Made by a program: the position numbers and the translations under genes. From the NCBI GenBank assembly GCA_024195585.1, contig SWBL01000004.1, positions 124,001-188,000 of the forward strand: 64,000 nucleotides of DNA, in the 5' to 3' direction. Source of the stretch: Aureobasidium sp. EXF-3400. Lineage: Eukaryota; Ascomycota; Dothideomycetes; Dothideales; Saccotheciaceae. Within the stretch, counting starts at the first letter, position 1. The number at the start of each line of letters is the position of its first letter. Shown here piece after piece: positions 32,401-40,675 of this stretch. Below the pieces are notes generated by a model. It saw only the letters and a program-made list of their open reading frames with translations, made no database searches and had not been told where the DNA came from.

Positions 32401-35400
32401 ATCACCGGCATTATATCAAGTCGGTGCCGACTACGAGGATGACGAAACGCTTGAACAAAAGCGTGTCGACTTGATCCACTCTGCGGCTTTGCTTCTTGAG
32501 CAGGCGAATCTCGTCAAGTATGACAAACGCGCAGGACGAATCGTCTCTACAGAGCTTGGTCGCATTGCATCGCACTACTACATCACTCACAAGTCTATGT
32601 TGACTTACAACCAGCAAATTCAGCCATCGATCACGCCAATCGAGCTGTTCCGTGTCTTTGCGCTCAGTGAGGAGTTCAAGTACATCCCCGTCCGTCAAGA
32701 CGAGAAGCTTGAGCTTGCAAAGCTCCTCGGCAGAGTCCCAATCCCTGTTAAGGAAACGATTGATGAGCCCAACTGCAAGATCAACGTCTTGCTTCAAGCA
32801 TACGTGTCTCGTCTCAAGCTCGACGGTCTTGCCCTTATGGCTGATCTTGTATATGTCACACAATCCGCCGGTCGTATTTTGAGAGCCGTCTTCGAAATTG
32901 CTCTCAAGAAGGGTCTGGCTTCGGTGGTCAAGGATGCTCTCAATCTCTGTAAGATGGCCGAGAAGCGCATGTGGCCAACTATGTCACCCCTCAGACAGTT
33001 CCCAGAGTGCCCTGCGGATATCGTCCGCAAGGCTGAGCGCATCGATGTGCCATGGTCGAGCTACTTTGACCTTGACCCTCCTCGCATGGGAGAGCTTCTC
33101 GGTCTGCCTAGAGCCGGCAGACAAGTCTGTGCTCTGGTGCAGAAGTTCCCTCGACTAGAAATTCAGGCTCAGGTACAACCTATGACACGTACCATGCTTC
33201 GTGTCGAGCTCACCATCTCACCCAAGTTTGAGTGGGATGAAGCTCTTCACGGCAAGTCTGAGAGCTTCTGGATTTTAGTGGAGGATTGTGATGGCGAAGA
33301 GATCCTGTTTCACGACCAATTTGTCCTTCGTAAGGAGTATGCCGAGGCCGATATGAACGAGCATTTAGTCGAGTTCACCGTACCCATCACCGAGCCCATG
33401 CCGCCCAACTACTTCATCACTGTTCTGTCGGACCGATGGATGCACTCCGAGGCCCGCCTGGCTGTGTCCTTCCAGAAGCTTATACTTCCCGAGAAGTTCC
33501 CTGCCCACACCCCTCTCTTGGACTTGCAGCCCCTCCCTATCGCTGCCCTCAAGCGTGATGAGTTCATCAACCTCTACCCTGATTGGGAACGTTTCAACAA
33601 GATTCAGACTCAAACTTTCAATGCCTTGTACTCGTCTGATGACAATGTGTTTGTTGGTTCCTCTACCGGCAGCGGCAAGACTGTCTGTGCTGAATTCGCT
33701 CTCCTCCGCCACTGGACTCAGGGAGATGGCAAGGCTGTCTATATTGCACCTTTCCAAGAAGCGATCGAAGCTCGTTACAAAGACTGGCAGTCTCGCTTGA
33801 CCGGCATTGCTGGTGGCAAGCAGATTGTTAAGCTGATCGGTGAGACTACAGCTGACCTCAAGTTGCTTGGAGAAGGTGATCTTATCCTTGCTACTCCTCA
33901 GCAGTGGGACATGATGTCTCGTATGTGGCAGCGCAGAAAGAATGTCCAAGCTGTGACACTCGTTATCGCAGATGATCTACACATGATCGGAGGACACAAC
34001 GGCTACGTGTATGAGACTGTCATTTCTCGAAGCCACGCAATCAGCAAGCAACTCGAGAATGGTCTTCGCATCATCGGATTGAGTGCCTCTCTCGCAAACG
34101 CTCGTGATGTTGGTGAGTGGTTTGGAGCTAGTAAGCACACCATTTTCAACTTCAGCCCTCAATACCGCCAAATTCCTCTCGAACTCCACATTCAGCCTTT
34201 CACCATTCCCCACTTCCCCTCTCTCATGCTGGCCATGGTCAAACCTGTCTACCAGTCCATCACACAGCTTGCCGCCGGTCAGCCTGCTATGGTGTTCGTT
34301 CCGAACCGCAAACAGGTGCGCGCAACTGCTATCGACCTGTTAGCAACTTGTGTCGCCGATGACCAAGAGAATCGCTTCCTCAACGTCAACCTCGAAGACA
34401 TCTCTTCTGTCTTGGAGAAGATCAACGAACGTGCCTTGGCTGAGTCTTTGTCGCACGGTATCGGTTACTTCCACGAGGCTCTCAGTCCTTTCGACAAGCG
34501 TGCTGTTGAGCACTTCTTCAAAGCTGGCGCTATCCAGGTGATGCTTGTGTCAAGAGACTGTGCTTGGGAGGTGCAAACCCCAGCTCACATGGTCATCGTG
34601 ATGGGCACCCAGTTCTTCGAGGGTCGTGAGCACCGTTACATTGATTACCCTATCAGTGAGATTTTGCAGATGCTCGGCAAGGCTGGCAGACCCATGGAGG
34701 ACAAGAAAGCACGTGGTGTTTTGATGTGTCCTGCTGTCAAGAGAGACTACTACAAAAAGTTCTTGACTGAAGCACTGCCAGTTGAGAGTCAGCTGCAAGC
34801 CTTCTTGCACGATGTGTTTGTCACTGAAATCAGTACCAAGACGATCGAAGACACCCAGGATGCAATCAACTGGTTCACTTACACTTACTTCTACCGTCGT
34901 CTGATGGCCAACCCCAGCTTCTACGGTCTTACTGATACAACTCAAGACGCTTTCAACTACCACCTCTCAGAGCTTATCGAGTCCACTCTCAAGGACTTGA
35001 CTGACGCAAATATCATTGAGGTGGATGAAGAGGACGATGGTTCAATCACACCGCTTAACGCTGCCATGATTGCCGGATACTACAACATCTCCTTCATCAC
35101 CATGCAAACCTTCTTGCTGTCATTGAAGAAGACCACCAAGCTGAAGGGCATTCTCGAGATTGTTACTGCAGCCACCGAGTTCGAGGATATCCAGACCCGT
35201 CGCCACGAAGAGCGCATTCTGTCACGCATCTACGACCGCGTGCCCGTCAAGCTCGCAGAGGTCAACTTCGAATCTCCTCACTTCAAGGCGTTCATCTTGT
35301 TGCAAGCACACTTCTCGCGCATGCAACTACCCGTGGATCTTGCCAAGGATCAAGAGCTGATCCTCAAGAAGGTCCTCGTCTTGCTCAGCGCTTGTGTAGA

Positions 35401-36076
35401 TGTACTGTCCTCGGAAGCCCACCTCAACGCCATGAGTGCCATGGAAATGAGTCAGATGGTTGTCCAATCCATGTGGGATCGTGACTCACCACTCAAGCAA
35501 ATCCCACACTTCGAGCCCGAAGTTATCGAAGCCGTCAACAACAACGGCATCAACGATATCTTCGAGTTCATGGATGCCATGGACCCGTCCGAAAACCCGA
35601 ACTACGAGAATTTGGTCAAGAGCATGGGTCTCACCAACCAGCAATTGGGCGATGCCGCTCGCTTCACCAACGAGCGATACCCCAACGTCGAGCTCAACTT
35701 CGAGCTTGAAGATGCTGAAAACGTTGTTGCTGGCGAGCCCAGCTTCATCAATGTCAGCATTGAGCGCGATGTTGATGAGGACCAAGAACCCAACCTTACT
35801 GTTCACGCACCCTTCTACCCTGCTCAGAAGACTGAGAACTGGTGGCTTGTTGTTGGTGAGGAGAGCACCAAGAACTTGCTTAGCATCAAGAAGGTTACTA
35901 TCGGCCGTGAGCTCAAGGTTCGTCTTGACTTTACTGTGCCCACACCTGGCAAGCACGACTTGACTTTGTTCTTGATGAGTGATTCGTATGTTGGTGTTGA
36001 TCAAGCACCTACTTTCAGTGTTGAGGCCGCCGAGGGTGAAGAAGAAGAAGACGAGGATGAGGAAATGGAGGAATGA
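29489..36076 (+). CDS. brr2: Pre-mRNA splicing helicase Brr2 (U5 snRNP 200 kDa)
   Basis: Ski2-like ATPase of the U5 snRNP that unwinds U4/U6 during spliceosome activation. Single exon of 6.6 kb, 2195 aa, the family's full length. The N-terminal regulatory part is acidic in residues 190-280. The active N-terminal cassette has Walker A 'CAPTGSGKTN' (K546), DEIH at 653-656 ('CIDEIHLLHDDRG'), 'GLSATLPN', 'GRAGRPQYDTYG' and a Sec63 domain. The C-terminal cassette keeps 'GSSTGSGKTVCAEF' (K1397) but has DDLH at 1495-1498 and the degenerate 'MLGKAGRPMEDKKA', as expected of the inactive protein-binding cassette, then a second Sec63 unit and an acidic tail. It is intronless although most neighbours have introns. 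Long antisense frames inside it are shadows of biased codon use. Confidence 0.97.
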   Translation: MAENEDAKRLNQYKYSAMSNLVLQADRRFITRRGDDSTGDPESLAGRINLNDMGSRNAREAAPAQPAAQDAQRKRKRAEPAQSARASGILSQADLNIEGLRYRPRTPATQATYTLINTLVAQKMGGDYGLHITASATDSILEYLKDQDLKDFDKKREIDDIIGVNLSSKEYNELVNLGKKITDYDAQDEDENMGDADDAGEGDDIDDRQGVAVDFGDEDEEDGQNYEVRDGEGDSDEEDVIEDPDNVVGAGAEDVEDMAAEGDEEDLVFSAPAASRSAKADQEDIIPAHEIDAFWLQRQIGQLYEDAHIQQDKTSQALDMMSGLNEDGEEKQLRDVENDLMELFDYEHPELVSKLVKNRDKVVWVTRWRRAGEDEPARVAVEREMVQAGHGSILKELKTRQQGTDGQAQGKMQFDLMDLDTATGKPAAPEEKKEGLVGGLQPSRNINLENLVFDQGNHLMTNPSVKLPQGSTKRTFKGYDEIHVPAPKPKRGDFETPNLPTTELPEWARIGFGSSKELNRIQTRCLPTAFKDDGNMLICAPTGSGKTNVAMLAMLREIGKHRNPETGEIDLDAFKIIFIAPLKALVQEQVGNFGARLAPYGIKVSELTGDRQLTKQQIAETQVIVTTPEKWDVITRKATDTSYTNLVRLICIDEIHLLHDDRGPVIESIVSRQIRKVEQTGEPVRIVGLSATLPNYRDVATFLRVDMNKGLFHFDGTYRPCPLKQEFIGVTEKKAIKQLKTMNDICYNKVLEQVGQQRNQMLIFVHSRKETAKTAKYIRDKALELETIGQILKHDAASREILTEEAESVTNADLKDLLPYGFGIHHAGMSRADRTSVEELFASGDVQVLVCTATLAWGVNLPAHTVIIKGTQIYSPEKGSWVELSPQDVLQMLGRAGRPQYDTYGEGIIITTQQEIQYYLSLLNQQLPIESQLVSKLADNLNAEVVLGNVRTRDEGVEWLGYTYLFVRMLRSPALYQVGADYEDDETLEQKRVDLIHSAALLLEQANLVKYDKRAGRIVSTELGRIASHYYITHKSMLTYNQQIQPSITPIELFRVFALSEEFKYIPVRQDEKLELAKLLGRVPIPVKETIDEPNCKINVLLQAYVSRLKLDGLALMADLVYVTQSAGRILRAVFEIALKKGLASVVKDALNLCKMAEKRMWPTMSPLRQFPECPADIVRKAERIDVPWSSYFDLDPPRMGELLGLPRAGRQVCALVQKFPRLEIQAQVQPMTRTMLRVELTISPKFEWDEALHGKSESFWILVEDCDGEEILFHDQFVLRKEYAEADMNEHLVEFTVPITEPMPPNYFITVLSDRWMHSEARLAVSFQKLILPEKFPAHTPLLDLQPLPIAALKRDEFINLYPDWERFNKIQTQTFNALYSSDDNVFVGSSTGSGKTVCAEFALLRHWTQGDGKAVYIAPFQEAIEARYKDWQSRLTGIAGGKQIVKLIGETTADLKLLGEGDLILATPQQWDMMSRMWQRRKNVQAVTLVIADDLHMIGGHNGYVYETVISRSHAISKQLENGLRIIGLSASLANARDVGEWFGASKHTIFNFSPQYRQIPLELHIQPFTIPHFPSLMLAMVKPVYQSITQLAAGQPAMVFVPNRKQVRATAIDLLATCVADDQENRFLNVNLEDISSVLEKINERALAESLSHGIGYFHEALSPFDKRAVEHFFKAGAIQVMLVSRDCAWEVQTPAHMVIVMGTQFFEGREHRYIDYPISEILQMLGKAGRPMEDKKARGVLMCPAVKRDYYKKFLTEALPVESQLQAFLHDVFVTEISTKTIEDTQDAINWFTYTYFYRRLMANPSFYGLTDTTQDAFNYHLSELIESTLKDLTDANIIEVDEEDDGSITPLNAAMIAGYYNISFITMQTFLLSLKKTTKLKGILEIVTAATEFEDIQTRRHEERILSRIYDRVPVKLAEVNFESPHFKAFILLQAHFSRMQLPVDLAKDQELILKKVLVLLSACVDVLSSEAHLNAMSAMEMSQMVVQSMWDRDSPLKQIPHFEPEVIEAVNNNGINDIFEFMDAMDPSENPNYENLVKSMGLTNQQLGDAARFTNERYPNVELNFELEDAENVVAGEPSFINVSIERDVDEDQEPNLTVHAPFYPAQKTENWWLVVGEESTKNLLSIKKVTIGRELKVRLDFTVPTPGKHDLTLFLMSDSYVGVDQAPTFSVEAAEGEEEEDEDEEMEE

Positions 36077-36270
36077 GTTATATAACCCCAAGCCGAACAG
36101 GCGTTCTGCTGATACTGCTGTTCATTCTAGATGTAGAAAAGTAAAATCTCTTTCATAATTCAAGCGCTTCTGTACATTAATGCAATATCATGCCCCCTTC
36201 ATACTCAAGGTTGTATGCCATCTAAGGCAAGAAAAACCGGAACAGTGCTGTCTCTTGTGCTCTTTGCTCT

Positions 36271-37039
36271 TCAGTGACAAGCAGCGCTCTTGGTAACAGT
36301 AGAGTTGCCAAAGACCAAATAACCCACAAAAGCACCCACAGCAACAGACAACATGATCCAACCATTATAAGTCATAAAGAGCAGCCTGTATCGTAAGCAT
36401 ACCATCACAACAAACATAAAAGAAGGAAACAGCGGACACTTACATGATGAAGAAGGAATAAAACACCTGAATGGCGTATAGAGCAGCCTTGATGGTTTTC
36501 GACTTTGCATACGCGTCGGCAGCGCTGCGTCCTGATGCGAGCAATGAGCTTCCTTCTTGATCGTCTTTTGTGATTGAGAAGCCATTTTAGCCAAGATATC
36601 TCGAGACGTAAACACCGAGTTGACACAGCAAGAAGAGACAAGAGGCAGGATATTTCGGCAACAACAAAGGGGGAAAAGTACTTACTCGGCATATCGTCGA
36701 TTTCTTTTTGCACCTTTGCCTCGTAGCGGCGAGACATTTCGCGCACGAGTTCGTAGCCAGCGGTTAGCAGCATGACGCCGAGCAGAGACCAGATAAGTGA
36801 CATTGTGGAGGTGATGCGCCAGGACTTGAAGACGATGCACAGGTTGTTGGTATCCCAGGTAAACAGCATCTATTTCTCATTTCTCGCAAATCAGCTTTTC
36901 TGGGATGTCTTTTGATTGCTTGCTGGCTTTTGGTGCGATAAGGCCTTACGTTCATGTTGCACATGTCGCCGTGATCCATGCCTCCGTGGTCCATACCGCC
37001 GTGACCCATGTTGCCGTGGTCCATGTGTGAGTGATCCAT
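36271..37039 (-). CDS. Ctr-family copper transporter
   Basis: High-affinity copper importer; three membrane spans assemble as a trimer. Exons (minus strand) 37039-36950, 36869-36686, 36564-36444, 36385-36271 give 169 aa. The N-terminus is a Met/His copper-binding repeat ('MDHSHMDHGNMGHGGMDHGG'). The first span starts 'WDTNNLCIVFKSW'. The second holds a Met-x3-x pattern and 'GVMLLTAGYELVRE', where GYE matches the usual FYE. The third has the GxxxG packing motif 'VGAFVG'. The third exon's acceptor is CACAAAAG (weak, A at -3); an alternative six codons later also stays in frame, so two to five residues there are uncertain. It is divergent from the 3-hydroxyanthranilate dioxygenase gene. Confidence 0.88.
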
Positions 37040-37425
37040 GATTACTTTTGAGAATTCCGAGATGTGAAGAAGAAAAGAAGACGAATGAGTGGTTCGATAG
37101 AATCGATATTACAATCCGTCTTACGATGCTCACCGGCTCCCAGCCCATTCGGTCGGAGATAGCTTCCGCTGTCGCATATCTAATCGCCGCAAGGTCTTGG
37201 CTCATATTCCGACCCCTCCACCTCTATGACGCGGAACCACTTGGAATACAGAAACAAGAGTCCATTTGTCATCTCAGGACATTGTCACTTCTTGCTCCTG
37301 TAATTATCACAACGAAACAAAGCATGCAGACATTCAGGACACTGAGCAGAAATACATTACAGAGAACCACCGCACTACGAACACCGCTCACACCACGAAT
37401 TACTTCCCTTACACGCCTCGCAACC
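37040..37425. promoter_or_regulatory. divergent promoter, ctr / 3-hydroxyanthranilate dioxygenase
   Basis: 386 bases between the two main starts. The right part (37324-37425) is open in frame with the dioxygenase and could encode a presequence. No copper-response element was recognised with confidence. Confidence 0.45.
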
Positions 37426-38077
37426 ATGTCCACCACGACACCCACAACCACAAAACTCGGAAATCCCTTGAACATTCCCAAATGGTGTGTTACCCACTTC
37501 TCTCTAGCTCCTTATCACCTTTCGTGAGCTTCCAACTAATCACCCTCATCAAAGGCTCGAACAAAACTCACACCTCCTCAAACCCCCAATCAACAACTAC
37601 TGCGTCTACTCCGACCCTTTGACAGTCATGATCGTCGGCGGCCCCAACGCACGAACAGACTACCACATCAACACCACCCCCGAATTCTTCTACCAATACA
37701 AGGGCCGCATGTTGCTTAAAACCGTCGAACCTTCTGGCGAACACCGAGACATTTACATTGATGAGGGAGAAATATTTTTGTTGCCGGGAAATACGCCGCA
37801 TAACCCTGTGAGGTTTGCTGATACCGTGGGTGTGGTTATCGAGCAGCCTAGACCAGAGGGAGAAGTGGATAGGCTTAGGTGGTATTGTCAGGGTTGTGGG
37901 GGTGTGGTTCATGAGGCTGCGTTTGTGTGTACGGATTTGGGAAGCCAGATCAAAGATGCCGTCAACAAGTTTGGAGAGGATGAGGAGGCCAGAAAGTGTG
38001 GTAACTGTGGTGAGATCTGTGATGTCAGGCCCAAGCCGGAAGTCATGGAGAAGATGAGAACTGGTCCTCATGCTTGA
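37426..38077 (+). CDS. bna1: 3-hydroxyanthranilate 3,4-dioxygenase (kynurenine pathway)
   Basis: Fe(II) cupin enzyme that opens 3-hydroxyanthranilate to the quinolinate precursor in de novo NAD synthesis. Exons 37426-37484 and 37555-38077 (donor GTGTGT, branch CAACTAAT, acceptor AAAG) give 193 aa. Motifs: 'VMIVGGPNARTDYHINTTPE' with metal ligands H57 and E63, and 'LLPGNTPHNPVRFADTVG' with H102. The rubredoxin-like zinc site is present: CQGC (131-134) and CGNC (168-171). The start at 37426 has the better context (caaccATGt) and matches the usual length. An in-frame ATG at 37324 would add 34 Arg-rich, acid-free residues resembling a mitochondrial presequence. Convergent with orc3, 105 bp apart. 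Confidence 0.95.
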
Positions 38078-38182
38078 ACGAGGCTCGATATTCTGGAGAC
38101 GGACAACTTGGAAGACGAATACATTTTGGAAGGCCTTGTGTCTTTTGTACTTATAGACCAATGATTCATGCCATTCACGACC

Positions 38183-40564
38183 TTAGACTCCCTTCCATGA
38201 AATCTTCATGACGTGGTCTGCTTTCTTCCTCGTTCCTCTCACCAGTCCGAGGTATCGTAGTTCGGCCAGAGAACGCTGGAACAGGGCACTAAGACTTTGG
38301 GTCAGCATGTTCTTTCCCAACGCAACACAATTTTCAGAACACTTACTTTGTCAGAATCTCATCCTGGTCATCACCCAGGATCGTGACGAACGCAATTCGC
38401 AGGTCAGCAACATTCATCATGGCTCCACCTTCGAGATATAGCTGGTATAGGATGGCGGTTGATGGCTGAGTAGAAGCCAGTGTGTTTTCTTCACCCGTGC
38501 TCACATCTGGCGCACAGCACTCGCAATCCAGATAATCATGAGGAGAAGCCAGTGCCCGCTCGATTGCAGCTCGTGGCTTGGGCATGAACACATCGCGATG
38601 AGGCGACTTGAGATCGTACATGAAGACCTCATTGAAGACTAGGTCTTTTGGGTTGATAAGTGCTACATCGAAATCCGTTTCCAGAGCTTCGACGAAGCGA
38701 CGAAGAATGTCAGAGTATGCAGCATCGCCCTTGGTCAGTGTGGATTTTTGCTTGCTCAGCTCGACCTTTTTGGCAACGACTGTTGTTCTCAGAGTAGCGT
38801 TGTGCAGATCCTGTTCGCTGCGCAAAGCTCCACCATCTTTTTGCTGGGCTTGGAGTTTCTGAAGTTCTTTCAGCAACTTCTCACACGTCTTATGCAAGTC
38901 TCCGGATGTGGCTGGCAATATGTCCTGCAGTGTCAATAGTAGAGCTTCCGAATTCGCTTTCTTCAGGTGCATGATCATGTTCCTCTCAAAGTTAGAGTCT
39001 CTGAGCTCACCAGCGAGAGCATCAACCAGCAGTGTTGATTTGAGCTGTTGCTGTAACGCAGGTATGCGTTGTTGTAGTGTCATGACCAGATTCACCGTGC
39101 TCAAGATAGCCTCTAAAGCTTGATGTCCAGCCACAATCTGTTCTTTGACGTACTCGAGGAGATACTCGTCGTCGTCTAGCAAGCGTTTGGGTACCGAGGC
39201 TTCGCCGTTTTCGAGCAGTGTGTCTACATGTCTTCAACTGTCAGAGCGATCGAGACTACGAGATTTCTACTGACTTACTGTTGGAATGAGGGCAGGTTCC
39301 GTAGCGCTTCCATGTGTTCAGGTGAGACATCGGTCAGTATGACAGTCTCATCTAGGAAGATACTGAGAGCATTGGCATAGAAATGTGATAGGTATGCATA
39401 CTACAGCAAATCAGCCATGTTTCGCCATCTATCAATTGAAAAGCATACCTGAACACTATCCACAAAAGCATCGAGACTTTGAATATGCTCTCGTTGACGT
39501 CGTAGAGTGGCAGAACAGATTCCTGGACCCATCCACAAAGTAAGCGCATATGGGTCGGAGGACGAGTATAGTACATCAGTGATTCGCTCAAGAGCACTTT
39601 CAGCCTTGACGACATCAAAGCGTTGACCTTTGATGCAGCGAGTAGCCTTCTTGGACAATTTGACAGAAAAGTTCTCGATGGATGTAGCAACACCGAAGAA
39701 GAAGATGAAAGGAATTCTATCTTGCCATCGACTTTGTGAGAGTTAGCTAGAACAACTGGTGATGTCTAGAACGGGTCTTACGTTAACAGCTCGATTGCAT
39801 CCGACAGGAGTGCGCCGTCGAAGGCCTCGCAATCCTGGAAGGCCACGACTACGCGAGACAAGCCTTTCTCCTGAGTATAGTCGTACAGGAGTTGAAGGTC
39901 ATAATTTAGTAGACGAGTACGTTTGCAAGTTGGCTTGACAGTATCAGCCTCATCTTCATCGTCAGACAGAGTATCGGCAGAAGTTCCTTTTGAGATGAGA
40001 TTTTTGAGTAGGGTCTTGAGGTTTGATGCCAGGGTAGAAGTCAAGGGTACAAAGATGCTACCCTCTGCTTGACCGATGCTGGTGGATAATTGAGAAAACA
40101 GTAAAGCGTGCGATGCAATACTTGGACCAGTGAGAATGATTGCCGAGGAAACTCTGCCAGGGGCGGGTTGAGGATCAGTTAATTCGACAAAAGTAGAAAT
40201 CTGGGTGATGGTAGATTCGTTGATGTCAAGGAGTAAATTCTGATCGACTTGTTAGATTGTTAAATCGGAGAGGAAGGAGCAAGCCAACCTTCAATCGAGT
40301 CTGCTGTTTGGCCCACAATCGCTGATACAGCGAGCGACGAAGAGGCCACGAAGTTTGCAGACCTTGTAGAGGCTCTATTCGACGTTTCTTCACTGGTCTG
40401 TCCTTGCCACGAGCAGCTGGATCATAGATATAGCAAGTTTGAAAATCCATGATGTCGTAACGACTCTTGGGTTCGTTCTTTCCCCAAGGTGTAAACAAGA
40501 TTCGGGATAGGCTAGACCGAGTGTTGCAGGTAGGGTCGTGTTGGCAACCTTCAGATCGGGCCAT
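38183..40564 (-). CDS. orc3: Origin recognition complex subunit 3 (Orc3)
   Basis: Subunit of ORC, which marks replication origins and loads MCM. Exons (minus strand) 40564-40289, 40239-39782, 39731-39449, 39400-39279, 39231-38347, 38288-38183 give 709 aa, the normal size. All six exons keep the frame. The AAA+-like N-terminal domain shows 'SSAIILTGPSIASHALLF' in place of a Walker A and 'LSRVVVAFQDCEAFDGALL'; then 'RIPFIFFFGVATSIENFSVK'. The C-terminal winged-helix part includes 'AILYQLYLEGGAMMNVADL' and ends 'HVMKISWKGV'. The intron at 39232-39278 is only 47 nt. The last acceptor has two in-frame options six bases apart (38288 or 38294). It is divergent from the PPR-like gene with a 111 bp shared promoter. 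Confidence 0.9.
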
Positions 40565-40675
40565 GTTGGCAACAAGAAATGACGGAGTTGTCAGAAGCAA
40601 AAAAGTTGATGCTTCTTGACAATTGTTTCACCAAAACTTTTGCTTGCACCAACATCTTTATGCTCAGCAAACTTG
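40565..40675. promoter_or_regulatory. compact bidirectional promoter, orc3 / PPR-like gene
   Basis: Only 111 bases separate the two opposing start codons, so 5' UTRs and core promoter elements of both genes must lie here or overlap the coding starts. No specific factor site was recognised. Confidence 0.6.
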
